Source of the DNA: Candidatus Zixiibacteriota bacterium
Lineage (GTDB): Bacteria > Zixibacteria > MSB-5A5 > GN15 > FEB-12
Assembly: GCA_040752815.1 (NCBI GenBank)
Contig: JBFMGC010000021.1
Coordinates: 1 to 45,791, forward strand
DNA length: 45,791 bases
Reading direction: 5' to 3'
Below, one piece after another: positions 17,283-25,804 of this stretch (position 1 is the first letter of the stretch; each line of letters begins with the position of its first letter). The notes under the pieces were generated by a model. It was not told the origin of the DNA. It saw only the letters and a list, made by a program, of their open reading frames with translations, and ran no database searches. The translations under genes and the position numbers were made by a program.

Positions 17283-17982
17283 GGACAAACATGTACATGT
17301 ACCACACCCACGGGTGGGAGTGGGATGATCTTGGGTGGCCCACCATGCGGTGGCACACCCACTTGCGGATGGGTTTGAGAGAACCCTCGCACGGCACACC
17401 GTCGGTGACAACGCCACTTATGGTGGGATCGATTTAACACTCACATAAAGACCCTGATGTCGAACGGCCCCAGGGGCCGTCACCCCCGACGCCGATCGGG
17501 GGTCCATGGGCTGCCGCGTTGGCTACGGATGATCGACAACAAGTGGGAAGGCGGGCCGGTCGGAGAACCGTTACAAGAGTCGACCCGCCCAAGGCGAAAG
17601 ACAAGCAAGGTCAAGCGGTTATCACTCCAGTGATCGTCTCGCCTCTTGCCGTTGCGAGTAGCCGCAGATGCCCGACTGGATCGAGCATGACGGCTTATGC
17701 GCTTGGTGGTACGTAGCGTGCATTGTCGGGAATGGCGTACTTCCTCGTGCGCCAACACGACGACTGCAAATACCGCTGCCCGGTGCCCTACCTTTTGGGT
17801 GGGATTAAAATACCTCACGCACGAAAATGACCTCGGCGGCCCACTATCCGCCGCGGCGGGGCCGACAGCACGAAAAGTGCGGTTTGATTGCAGGGAATGA
17901 GGAACCCACCCGTTGGGTGGGGTACCGATTGATTTACAGACCCCTCGCGCAAAAACGACCTCGGTGGCCCACCCGCCTGGGG
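17283..17982. repeat. 700-bp intergenic region with palindromes and strong hairpins
   Basis: No gene is supported. It contains several family C palindromes (near 17301-17320, 17330-17345, 17346-17375, 17795-17812 and 17903-17922). Two successive very stable hairpins lie at 17464-17502 (CGGCCCC-A-GGGGCCG and CCCCCGA/TCGGGGG). Two nested stems follow (GGCGGG/CCCGCC around CGGT/ACCG at 17550-17590; ATCACT/AGTGAT near 17620-17634). A 32-base unit (CGCACGAAAATGACCTCGGC type) occurs twice at 17813-17844 and 17941-17972. A motif at 17668-17691 recurs at 36419-36443. Confidence 0.65.
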
Positions 17983-18768
17983 TCAAATCACCTGATTTTC
18001 CCGGAGCTTCTTGAAAAGCTTATCAGCGATCTCTTCGGGTGTGTCGCCCGTAATGATCTCCCCTTTGGGGCGCGGCGGAGGTGGCGCGACACTCAGGCGG
18101 ACCGTCCTTGAATTGGCGCCCACATCGCTGCCGTCGAGACCAAGATCAGCCGCAGTCCACTTGGTGATCGCTTTCTTCTTCGCGGCCATCTTCCCTTTGA
18201 GTGACGGCAGCCTCGGTTCGTTGATTTCTTTCACGACTGAAACCACCGCCGGCAGTTTCAATTCCACCACGTCGTAGCCGTCCTCTGTGGCCCGATATAC
18301 CACAGCCATGCTGTCGGTGATCGATTCGAACTTCTTCACAAACATCGCCTGCGGAACATTGAGATTAGCTGCTACAGCAGCCGGCACCTGGGCGGCGTCC
18401 GAATCGATAGCCTGACGACCCGCCAGAATCAAATTAATCCCGCCCAGCTTCCTGATACCGGCGGCCAGAATCCGCGCGATCGCCTGCTGATCGGAACCGT
18501 CGAATTTCGGATCGCAAAGCAGCCAGGCGTCGTCGACACCCAGCGCCAGACAGTCCCGCAGCGCGGATTCGGTCCGCTCGCTGCCGACCGACATCACCAG
18601 GCACTTGCCGCCGACTTTGTCCCGGATGCGAAGGCCTTCCTCGATAGCGTATTCATCCTGCGGATTGACCACGCCCGGTCCCTCGGGCAGTACAATCTGA
18701 TTATTGGCGGTATCTACTTTGATCAGCGCGATTTCCGGAACTTGTTTGACTAATACCAGGATGTTCAT
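17983..18768 (-). CDS. etfB: electron transfer flavoprotein subunit beta
   Basis: A 261-residue EtfB/FixA protein. The usual opening MNILVLVKQVPEIALIKVDT is present, with NPQDEYAIEEGLRIRDK (56-72), the LILAGRQAIDSDAAQVPAAVAA FAD/AMP-domain signature (about 133-154), LKLPAVVSVVKEINEPRLPSLKGKMAAKKK, and a C-terminal arm that packs against the alpha subunit. It carries electrons from flavin dehydrogenases such as acyl-CoA dehydrogenases to the quinone pool. No etfA lies on either side, which is unusual, since the two are almost always adjacent. AGAAAG lies upstream of the ATG at 18768 as a weak ribosome-binding site. Confidence 0.93.
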   Translation of the reverse strand: MNILVLVKQVPEIALIKVDTANNQIVLPEGPGVVNPQDEYAIEEGLRIRDKVGGKCLVMSVGSERTESALRDCLALGVDDAWLLCDPKFDGSDQQAIARILAAGIRKLGGINLILAGRQAIDSDAAQVPAAVAANLNVPQAMFVKKFESITDSMAVVYRATEDGYDVVELKLPAVVSVVKEINEPRLPSLKGKMAAKKKAITKWTAADLGLDGSDVGANSRTVRLSVAPPPPRPKGEIITGDTPEEIADKLFKKLRENQVI

Positions 18769-18848
18769 AGCGGTACTTTCTACTTACTGGCGGTCATAAT
18801 CAATTGGGCGGGAATATCGGGCTAAGCATGGAAAGTGTCAAGTGGCGC

Positions 18849-18882
18849 AAAAGAAGGCGGCCCGCGAAATCGCGAGCCGCCC
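18849..18882 (-). terminator. rho-independent terminator of the basic Myb-like gene
   Basis: On the minus strand, GGCGGC.CGCG pairs with CGCG.GCCGCC around an ATTT loop, followed by TTCTTTT. It starts 28 bases after the stop at 18910. Confidence 0.85.
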
Positions 18883-18909
18883 ACTCATATAACAAACTGC
18901 GCGCGCTGC

Positions 18910-19209
18910 CTACCGACGACGGCGGGCAACTCTCCGGGGTGCCGGCCTCGCGGCCGCAGAGCGACGGCGAGCCGGTCTGCCCTTGGCGGCCTTTCTTTTC
19001 GCCGCTTTTTTCAAACCGAGCGTGCGCACCTTGGTCTGCACCGAGGCCTTGGTCCGCTTGAGCAGCTTGGCGATTTTGGTCGCCGACATCGTCTTGTAGC
19101 CACGGCGAAGCTGCGCGACTTCCGCGCTGCTCCACGCCTTGGCGCCCTTGCGTACCCTGCGTACCACGCGGGTCTTGCCGGCGGCTCGTCTTGTTCTCGT
19201 TTTGCGCAT
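18910..19209 (-). CDS. small very basic protein with a SANT/Myb-like helix-turn-helix
   Basis: A 99-residue protein, about one third Arg and Lys. A central domain (24-68: AWSSAEVAQLRRGYKTMSATKIAKLLKRTKASVQTKVRTLGL) matches the three-helix SANT/Myb-like pattern, with spaced Trp/Leu core residues and a TKASVQTKVRTLGL recognition helix. Lys/Arg/Ala/Pro-rich arms flank it, the C-terminal one resembling histone H1-type tails. It most likely binds DNA, perhaps as a nucleoid protein or a global regulator; that is inference. GGAG lies nine bases before the ATG, two promoters lie upstream and a strong terminator follows, so it is monocistronic. Confidence 0.85.
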   Translation of the reverse strand: MRKTRTRRAAGKTRVVRRVRKGAKAWSSAEVAQLRRGYKTMSATKIAKLLKRTKASVQTKVRTLGLKKAAKRKAAKGRPARRRSAAARPAPRRVARRRR

Positions 19210-19257
19210 TGAATGTGTCTCCTTGAAAACGTTAGAGTGAAGATACAGGAATGGTTG

Positions 19258-19286
19258 TCTTTAGGCCGTATGTCATCATCTGTCAA
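19258..19286 (-). promoter_or_regulatory. candidate promoter, proximal, for the Myb-like gene
   Basis: TTGACA, a 17-base spacer and TAAAGA on the minus strand. The -35 is perfect, the -10 weak. Confidence 0.4.
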
Positions 19287-19321
19287 ACCATGTCTATCAC
19301 GACGTCATGGAATATGGCAAC

Positions 19322-19349
19322 AATCTAACGTCGGGACCATCAATGTCAA
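19322..19349 (-). promoter_or_regulatory. candidate promoter, distal, for the Myb-like gene
   Basis: TTGACA, a 16-base spacer and TAGATT on the minus strand. With the proximal candidate it suggests two start sites. The remaining bases to rnc (19350-19535) show no gene. Confidence 0.45.
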
Positions 19350-19535
19350 CAAATAAGTAGCCTGTTTGTTCACCTAATCGGAAGGCAAATGATGACTGCG
19401 TCACTCCCGAATCGTGTGCCACACACCCCCGCACGCGTGCAAGCATGTGCGCGAATCTACATCGTCATCGCATCAAATTCACTACGGGTGTCTGGAGATG
19501 AGTATGAATGGTAATGCCAGTCGATACGCAGAGGA

Positions 19536-20291
19536 TCAACGAGTATCCGGCCGCCGCAGCTGCTCAAGCGCCATAGCGGCGGCGCGCTGCTCGGCCTCTT
19601 TCTTGGTGGGGCCGGTTCCTTCGCCGAGACGCTGATCGCCAACCCGCACCGCCACAGAGAAAGTTTTGTCATGATCAGGACCGAATTCGCTTATTACCTC
19701 ATACTGCGGCGACCCGCCCCCCTGCGCCTGGATGAGTTCAAGTAATTCGCCCTTGAAATTCCGCTGGGAGTCATCGGCGGCAATGCTGTCTCGCCGCGAG
19801 TATAGGCAACTGATGATCGTCCGCCGGGCCGCCTCGATACCAGCATCGAGATAAATCGCGCCGATTACGGCTTCGAAGGCATCGGAGATGATCGACGCCC
19901 GGTCGCGCCCGCCGCTCTTTTCTTCCTCGGACGACATCATGATGTAGTTGTTGAGGCCAATCTCGACCGCCACGCGCGAGAGCGCCGTCTCATTCACCAA
20001 CATTGCTTTTACCTTGGTGAGGTCTCCCTCGGTCATGTGGGGATGGTCTCGGAAGAGTTGATCGGCAATCACCAGTCCGAGCACCGAGTCGCCGAGGAAC
20101 TCGAGTCGCTCGTTCGACGGCACCAGGCCGTTGCGCACGCGGATGATGGAGCGATGAGTCAAACCCTGGCGAAGCAGGGCGCGATCGTGAAAGCGGTGAC
20201 CGAGAATGTCCTCCAGCGGCGCGAGGTCTTTGGTGTGGGAAACCCGTGTCGATCCGGAGAAGACTCGCCTGATCTGGGTCCAGATGCTCAT
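19536..20291 (-). CDS. rnc: ribonuclease III
   Basis: A 251-residue RNase III, which cleaves double-stranded RNA and matures rRNA precursors. The catalytic domain carries the signature NERLEFLGDSVLGLV (about 60-74) with the metal-binding Glu and Asp, and the second acidic block DAFEAVIGAIYLD (about 138-150). The C-terminal dsRNA-binding domain (about 175-245) starts at NFKGELLELIQAQGGGSPQYEV and ends with KKEAEQRAAAMALEQL. The ATG abuts the stop of fabF with no gap, so it is the last gene of the fatty-acid operon. The acpP-fabF-rnc order is widespread. Confidence 0.97.
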   Translation of the reverse strand: MSIWTQIRRVFSGSTRVSHTKDLAPLEDILGHRFHDRALLRQGLTHRSIIRVRNGLVPSNERLEFLGDSVLGLVIADQLFRDHPHMTEGDLTKVKAMLVNETALSRVAVEIGLNNYIMMSSEEEKSGGRDRASIISDAFEAVIGAIYLDAGIEAARRTIISCLYSRRDSIAADDSQRNFKGELLELIQAQGGGSPQYEVISEFGPDHDKTFSVAVRVGDQRLGEGTGPTKKEAEQRAAAMALEQLRRPDTR

Positions 20292-21539
20292 TTATCCGGC
20301 GCTGTTTACTTTGCCGACCGCCAGGCAGACGTTGTGTCCGCCGAATCCGAAGGAGTTGGACAAGGCGTGCGTGATGATGCACTGTCTCGCCTGGTTGGGA
20401 ATATAGTCAAGGTCGCATTCAGGGTCCGGCTCATCGAGATTCATGGTCCCGTGGACGGTGCCGGTCTCGATAGCCTTGAAGACGGCCACGAGCTCGAGCG
20501 CGCCTGCCGCTCCCAGCAAGTGACCGGTCATCGATTTGGTAGAATTGCACGGAATCTTGTAAGCGTGTTCGCCGAAGACAGCTTTGATCGCCTTGGTTTC
20601 AGCGATATCACCGAGATCGGTGGCGGTGCCGTGCGTGTTGATATGATCGATTTGATCCGGCTTCAGGCCGGAATCGGCGAGCGCCATGCGCATGGCCTGC
20701 TTGGCCCCGAGCCCGTCCGGGTGCGGTGCGGTGATGTGATAGGCGTCGGCGGTCATACCTGCCCCGAGGATTTCGCCATAGATGTGCGCGCCGCGTTTGA
20801 CCGCATTATCATAAGACTCAACCACCATCATAGCAGCGCCTTCGCCCATGACGAAACCGTCACGCCCCTTGTCGAACGGTCGCGACGCATGCTGAGGATC
20901 ATCGTTGCGAGTGGACATCGCCCGCGCCTGGCAGAAACCGGCCAGCGACGACGGTGTAATCGGGGCTTCGGCACCGCCCGCCAGCATGACATCGGCTTCG
21001 CCGCGCTGAATGATGCGGTAAGCGTCGAGCAGCGCGTGCGACGAAGATGCGCACGCCGAGACCACACCGTAATTCGGGCCGCGGAAATTGAATCTCATCG
21101 AGACCAGCCCGGCGCACATGTCGATGATCATCATGGGAATGAAAAACGGCGATACCCTGCCGGGTCCCGCGCTTATCACTTTGCCCACCTGATCTTCGAA
21201 CGTCTCGATACCGCCGATACCTGAACCGATAACCACTCCGGCGCGCTCGCGATCGAGCGTGTCGAGATTGATTCCGGAATCCGCCATCGCCTGCTGTGAG
21301 GCGCCCATGGCGAACTGCTGCACCAGGTCGGTCCGCTTCACTTCCTTCTTATCGAAGTACAGAAGTGGATCGAAGTCTTTCACTTCGGCGGCAATCCGGG
21401 TAGTGTAGTTGGTGACGTCGAATTTCGTGACCGGCCCGGCCCCCGACGTCCCGCGGAGCAGCGCCTGCCAGAAATGGTCAACGTCGTTTCCAATGGGAGA
21501 AACGACTCCCAAACCGGTGACAACTGCTCTTACTCGCAT
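20292..21539 (-). CDS. fabF: beta-ketoacyl-ACP synthase II
   Basis: A 415-residue KAS II that elongates acyl-ACP with malonyl-ACP in fatty acid synthesis. It carries the active-site Cys block (VSACASSSHALLDAY), the two catalytic His residues in INTHGTATDLGD and NSTKSMTGHLLGAAGALE, and the final SFGFGGHNVCL motif. ATG 21539 has GGAGG nine bases upstream and matches the normal start MRVRAVVTGLGVVSPIG. It follows acpP by 50 bases and abuts rnc. Confidence 0.97.
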   Translation of the reverse strand: MRVRAVVTGLGVVSPIGNDVDHFWQALLRGTSGAGPVTKFDVTNYTTRIAAEVKDFDPLLYFDKKEVKRTDLVQQFAMGASQQAMADSGINLDTLDRERAGVVIGSGIGGIETFEDQVGKVISAGPGRVSPFFIPMMIIDMCAGLVSMRFNFRGPNYGVVSACASSSHALLDAYRIIQRGEADVMLAGGAEAPITPSSLAGFCQARAMSTRNDDPQHASRPFDKGRDGFVMGEGAAMMVVESYDNAVKRGAHIYGEILGAGMTADAYHITAPHPDGLGAKQAMRMALADSGLKPDQIDHINTHGTATDLGDIAETKAIKAVFGEHAYKIPCNSTKSMTGHLLGAAGALELVAVFKAIETGTVHGTMNLDEPDPECDLDYIPNQARQCIITHALSNSFGFGGHNVCLAVGKVNSAG

Positions 21540-21589
21540 GGTCCTGGCCCTCCAGGGTGAATGGGGTCCCCGACAGACCCGCCTCACCA

Positions 21590-21826
21590 CTACCTCTTTG
21601 ACTTGCTTTCAATGTATTTGACGGCGTCGCCGACCGATGTGATCTTCTCGGCGTCTTCATCCGGAATCTCCAGGTCGAACGCCTCCTCGAGCGCCATCAC
21701 CAACTCGACCGTATCCAGCGAATCGGCCCCGAGGTCGTCCACAAACTTCGCCCCGGTGGTCACCTGGTTTTCTTCCACGCCGAGTTGCTCTACGATGATC
21801 TCTTTGACTTTCTGCTCAACAGACAT
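21590..21826 (-). CDS. acpP: acyl carrier protein
   Basis: A 78-residue acidic carrier protein. The phosphopantetheine attachment serine lies in [17 protein letters not shown] (Ser36). Length and helix pattern match AcpP. An AGGAG-type site precedes the ATG at 21826. It sits between fabG and fabF, as in most bacteria, and carries growing acyl chains through the pathway. Confidence 0.98.
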   Translation of the reverse strand: MSVEQKVKEIIVEQLGVEENQVTTGAKFVDDLGADSLDTVELVMALEEAFDLEIPDEDAEKITSVGDAVKYIESKSKR

Positions 21827-21867
21827 GAGTAGCTCCTTCTTATTATTTCAGACTTGACGATTGAGTT

Positions 21868-22611
21868 CTAAACTGTAAGGCCGCCGTCGACCGTCAACAC
21901 CTGGCCGGTGATATACGCTGCTTCATCCGAAGCCAGAAACATAACCGCCGCCGCGACATCGTCCGGCGTACCCGGGCGGCTGATAAGCACCTTCTTCAGG
22001 AAGTCTTCCCGAGCCGATTCGGGGAGCGCCCTGGTCATTTCAGTCTCAATAAAACCGGGCGCCACCGCGTTGACGGTGATGCCGCGGGAGGCCAGTTCCT
22101 TCGCGGCCGACTTTGTCAGGCCCACAAGACCGGCTTTGGACGCCGAGTAATTGGCCTGGCCGGCATTGCCGGTCAGACCGACCACCGAGCTGATGTTCAC
22201 AATACGGCCGTAGCGCTGCTTCATCATGATACGGGCAGCCGCCTTGGTCACAAGAAACGCCCCCTTCAGGTTGATGTCAAGCACGAGGTCCCAGTCTTTT
22301 TCGTCCATTCGAATCATGAGGGTATCACGGGTGATCCCGGCATTATTGACAACCACGTCAATTCTGCCGAACTCCTTAACGGCCGTATCCAAAAGCCGGC
22401 TGATGTCATCCTGGCTGGTGACGTTAGTCTTTATGCCCATCGCTATGCCGGGCAGACTCTGCGCGGCCTGCTGCACTCCGGCTTCGTCGACATCACACAG
22501 CACCACCGACGCCCCGGCTTCGGAGAACTTCCTCGCAATCGCCAGTCCGATCCCGCGCGCCGATCCCGTAATAAGGGCCACTTTGCCGCTAAAATTCACA
22601 CTTTGCCTCAT
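21868..22611 (-). CDS. fabG: 3-oxoacyl-ACP reductase
   Basis: A 247-residue short-chain dehydrogenase that uses NADPH to reduce 3-oxoacyl-ACP. It has the cofactor loop GSARGIGLAIA, the NNAG motif (VVNNAGIT), the catalytic Ser in NISSVVG, the Tyr-Lys pair in YSASKAG, and the C-terminal block with TGQVLTVDGGL. ATG 22611 is set by the N-terminal fold and lies five bases after the fabD stop; longer readings upstream overlap fabD in another frame. Confidence 0.97.
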   Translation of the reverse strand: MRQSVNFSGKVALITGSARGIGLAIARKFSEAGASVVLCDVDEAGVQQAAQSLPGIAMGIKTNVTSQDDISRLLDTAVKEFGRIDVVVNNAGITRDTLMIRMDEKDWDLVLDINLKGAFLVTKAAARIMMKQRYGRIVNISSVVGLTGNAGQANYSASKAGLVGLTKSAAKELASRGITVNAVAPGFIETEMTRALPESAREDFLKKVLISRPGTPDDVAAAVMFLASDEAAYITGQVLTVDGGLTV

Positions 22612-22616
22612 TCCGC

Positions 22617-23546
22617 CTATCTTGTGGGAGCCAGGGCCAAGATATCGGCCAGGGTGTCCAGATTGACAAGTTCCTGCGGTCGCATTTCGCGCCGGGCCAG
22701 ACCCGTGAGCACTTTGCCGGGGCCGATTTCGATCACGCGCGTAACGCCGGCGTTGGCAAGCCAGGCCATGGTCTGTGCCCAGCACACAGGGGCCGTTACC
22801 TGCTGCACGAGAAGTGTTCTTATTTGTTCCGGTTCGGTTACCGGCTCGGCCGTAACATTGGCGATAACCGGCCGCGACGGCTTACTTATCTTGACCTGTT
22901 TGAGGTGCTCACGCAAGCCATCTCGGGCCGGCGCCATCAAAGGCGAATGGAACGCGCCGCCCACTTCGAGGCGCATGGCGCGCTTGGCTCCGGCGGCTTT
23001 GGCCAGCTCCGCCGCCTTGTCCACTGCCGCGATCTCACCTGAGATAACTATTTGTCCCTCGGAATTGAAATTGGCCGGCACGACTACCCCCGCCGATGCG
23101 GCGTCATCGCAAACCTTCTGCACCTGTTCGGGAGTCAGCCCCATGGTCGCGGCCATGGTGCCCGGGTTCTTGACGCATGCCTCTTCCATCAGCGCGGCCC
23201 GCTTTACAACCGCTCTTATCGCATCCTCGAAACTGAGTGCACCGGTCACCGCCAGCGCACCGTATTCTCCCAGCGAGTGCCCGGCCGCGAAATCAAAGTC
23301 GGGGAGATCGTCGCCCAGAATCCTGAGGACTGCGAGCGAATGAAGCAGAATCGCGGGTTGTGTGAAACGGGTCTTTTTCAATTGGTCGGCCGGTCCCTCA
23401 AATGAGAGCCTGGCGATATCGGCCGAGATCTCGCCAGAAGCCAGCTCGTACAACTGGCGCACCTCGGCGGAGCTTTCGTACAGATCCTTAGCCATACCGA
23501 CATACTGCGAGGCCTGGCCCGGAAAGAATAGCGCCGTCTTGCTCAT
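22617..23546 (-). CDS. fabD: malonyl-CoA:ACP transacylase
   Basis: A 309-residue FabD, which loads malonyl units onto ACP. The opening FPGQASQYVGM, the catalytic Ser in GHSLGEYGAL, the AMRLEVGGAFHSPLM block with the catalytic His, and the IEIGPGKVLTGL end are all present. It begins four bases after the stop of fabH and is transcribed with the whole fab cluster. Confidence 0.97.
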   Translation of the reverse strand: MSKTALFFPGQASQYVGMAKDLYESSAEVRQLYELASGEISADIARLSFEGPADQLKKTRFTQPAILLHSLAVLRILGDDLPDFDFAAGHSLGEYGALAVTGALSFEDAIRAVVKRAALMEEACVKNPGTMAATMGLTPEQVQKVCDDAASAGVVVPANFNSEGQIVISGEIAAVDKAAELAKAAGAKRAMRLEVGGAFHSPLMAPARDGLREHLKQVKISKPSRPVIANVTAEPVTEPEQIRTLLVQQVTAPVCWAQTMAWLANAGVTRVIEIGPGKVLTGLARREMRPQELVNLDTLADILALAPTR

Positions 23547-23550
23547 CCCA

Positions 23551-24540
23551 TTACCACTTTACCAGAGCTGCGCCCCAGATCAGTCCGCCGCCGAACGCCA
23601 CCATGACCACATGATCTCCCGGCTTGATCCGCCCCTCGCGGTTGGCTTCGTCGAGCGCGAGCGGCACCGACGCCGCCGACGTATTGCCGTATCTGTCGAT
23701 ATTCAGGTACACTTTCTCCATGGGGATGCCCAGGCGCTTGGCCATCGCTTCGATAATGCGGATGTTCGCCTGGTGCGGCACGCACAGCGCGATATCGTCG
23801 ATAGTCAAGCCCGCATCCTGCACGACCCGTGCGGCAGCCTGACCCATTTCGCGAACGGCCACTTTGAATACGTCGGAACCGTTCATCATGATCTTGTCGG
23901 TACCGTCAAAGGTAAACCCGGCCGAATAGGGATGCCGGGTGCCACCGGTCTTTTGCCAGAGGAGCGGCCTGAGAGTGCCGTCGGAACGCATATACGATGA
24001 CAGCAGTCCGGAGCCGTTGTCGCACGGTTCGAGGACGACCGCGCCGGCGGCGTCGCCGAACAGCACACAAGTGTTGCGGTCGCCGTAGTTGGTAATAGCG
24101 GAGAGTTTTTCGGTGCCTACTACCAGTGCTCGGCGGTGTTGCCCGGTCACGATATAGGAGTTGGCAATGGAGAGCGCGTTTATGAAACCGGTGCAGGCAG
24201 AGACTACGTCGAACGCCACTGCATTGGGAAAGCCTATCCGTTCCTGTAGAACGCAGGCGTTTGAGGGCAGCCGGTAATCCGGCGTGACGGTGGCGCAGAT
24301 GATGAGATCAATATCTTCATGGCTGGCGTCGGACATCTCCAGCGCGCGGCGTGCCGCCTCGACCCCCATGTCGGCCGAGGACATCTCATCGGGCGCGATA
24401 TGCCGCTCGCGAATACCGGTGCGGGAGATGATCCACTCGTCCGAGGTATCCACGATCTTCTCGAAATCGGCGTTAGTCATCACTGCCGGTGGGGCATATG
24501 ACCCCGTTCCGGAGATCCTGGCTCTCAACTGATGGCTCAT
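23551..24540 (-). CDS. fabH: beta-ketoacyl-ACP synthase III
   Basis: A 329-residue KAS III that starts fatty acid synthesis by condensing acetyl-CoA (or a branched primer) with malonyl-ACP. The catalytic Cys lies in VSACTGFINALS, the His in VPHQANIRI and the Asn in YGNTSAASVPLALDEA. ATG 24540 is chosen because GGAAAG lies just upstream and the translation begins in the normal place; a TTG four codons earlier is less likely. Its start overlaps the end of plsX by 68 bases in another frame, suggesting translational coupling. Confidence 0.97.
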   Translation of the reverse strand: MSHQLRARISGTGSYAPPAVMTNADFEKIVDTSDEWIISRTGIRERHIAPDEMSSADMGVEAARRALEMSDASHEDIDLIICATVTPDYRLPSNACVLQERIGFPNAVAFDVVSACTGFINALSIANSYIVTGQHRRALVVGTEKLSAITNYGDRNTCVLFGDAAGAVVLEPCDNGSGLLSSYMRSDGTLRPLLWQKTGGTRHPYSAGFTFDGTDKIMMNGSDVFKVAVREMGQAAARVVQDAGLTIDDIALCVPHQANIRIIEAMAKRLGIPMEKVYLNIDRYGNTSAASVPLALDEANREGRIKPGDHVVMVAFGGGLIWGAALVKW

Positions 24541-25567
24541 CTTTCTTTCCAAAATGGTTGGCGCTCAATTCACGGTGGATACACTCGTTTATGCGCTTGC
24601 GGGCCATGTCATGCGCCACGCTTACGGCGTTCGTAATGGCCTCGGCGCTGGACGATCCATGGCAGATAGTAACAACGCCGTTAACACCGAGCAGCGGTGC
24701 GCCGCCGGTCTGGGCGTAATCGAATGATCTCTTGAGACGACGAAGGAACGGCAGCAGCAGGGTGACCCCGATGCGCGAAAAGAAATTAGTCTGCACCTGG
24801 TGGTTAATAGCCTTGCGCACGAACGGCAGCACCGATTCGCCGAACTTCAAGATGATGTTTCCGGTGAAGCCGTCGGTCACCGCCACGTCGACATCACCGG
24901 AGAGAATATCGCGTCCCTCAATATTGCCGACAAAATTGATCTTGGACTCACTCAGCAGCTTGCGCGCAGCGAAAATGAGTTCGTTCCCCTTGCTCCGCTC
25001 CTCGCCGATCGATACCAGCCCTACCCTCGGATTGTGCGTGTCAAACAGGATCTCGGAATAGACCGAACCCATCACCGCGAACTGAGAGATGTGCTGCGGT
25101 TTGCAGTCGACATTGGCGCCGACATCGAGCACAATACACGGCCGCCCGGTGCTGGTGGGAAACGCACCCGCAATAGCGGGCCGTATCACCCCGTGAATTC
25201 GGCCCAGGATCAGCAGGGAGCTGGCCATAACCGCGCCGGTATGGCCGGGCGACACGAAAGCATCGGCCTTTTTGTGGCGCACGAGATTGAGCCCGACCGC
25301 AATTGACGAGTCTTTCACGCGCACCCCGTCGGTGGCCGACATAGTCATCGGCACCTCGGCAGGCGCATGTTCGACCGAGACATTTGACGGTCGATCGGCC
25401 ACATGCGCCAGTATCCGGTCGATCAGCTCGCGCTTACCGACCAGAGTCAGGTGCAGCGAGTCGCCCAGATTACGGGCCGCCGCCAGACCGCCCCGAATTA
25501 TCGTATCCGGGCCGTGGTCGGCGCCCATCACATCCAGAACTACAGACTGTCGTGAATTATCGGTCAT
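24473..25567 (-). CDS. plsX: phosphate acyltransferase PlsX
   Basis: A 364-residue PlsX that forms acyl-phosphate from acyl-ACP for phospholipid synthesis. Family blocks: VVLDVMGADHGPDTIIRGGL at the start, FVSPGHTGAVMASSLLILGRI, RPCIVLDVGANVDCKPQHISQFA, SIGEERSKGNEL, DGFTGNIILKFGE and APLLGVNGVVTICHGSSS. ATG 25567 is preferred over the TTG just before it. The end extends about 20 residues past the usual C-terminus and overlaps fabH by 68 bases. It follows rpmF, the usual rpmF-plsX-fabH order. Confidence 0.96.
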   Translation of the reverse strand: MTDNSRQSVVLDVMGADHGPDTIIRGGLAAARNLGDSLHLTLVGKRELIDRILAHVADRPSNVSVEHAPAEVPMTMSATDGVRVKDSSIAVGLNLVRHKKADAFVSPGHTGAVMASSLLILGRIHGVIRPAIAGAFPTSTGRPCIVLDVGANVDCKPQHISQFAVMGSVYSEILFDTHNPRVGLVSIGEERSKGNELIFAARKLLSESKINFVGNIEGRDILSGDVDVAVTDGFTGNIILKFGESVLPFVRKAINHQVQTNFFSRIGVTLLLPFLRRLKRSFDYAQTGGAPLLGVNGVVTICHGSSSAEAITNAVSVAHDMARKRINECIHRELSANHFGKKDEPSVESQDLRNGVICPTGSDD

Positions 25568-25606
25568 CAATCCCTGATAAGCATGCCCTGGAAAGGCATA
25601 TGAGAT

Positions 25607-25789
25607 TTAGGCCTCCGCAGTCTCAATAACCTTGCGGCCGTCATAATATCCGCAGTGCGGGCAGATATGGTGCGGCAGTCGCCCCTGGCCACATCTCTCA
25701 CAACTAATGACGTTGGGGGCATCAAGCTTCCAGTGCGTACGGCGTTTCCGGCCGCGGGTCCGGGAGTGTCGTCTTTTTGGTAACGGCAT
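25607..25789 (-). CDS. rpmF: 50S ribosomal protein L32
   Basis: A 60-residue basic ribosomal protein. It has the MPLPKRRHSRTR start typical of L32 and a zinc ribbon of Cys30, Cys33, Cys43 and Cys46. It lies 15 bases after yceD and just before plsX, the standard bacterial arrangement that links ribosome and membrane synthesis. Confidence 0.97.
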   Translation of the reverse strand: MPLPKRRHSRTRGRKRRTHWKLDAPNVISCERCGQGRLPHHICPHCGYYDGRKVIETAEA

Positions 25790-25804
25790 TTAGCTTGCCT
25801 CGTT

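Noticed and set aside
20037-21224. Long open frame on the plus strand across fabF and rnc
   Set aside because: It is antisense to two clear genes, has no family features and reflects the base composition of the coding strand.
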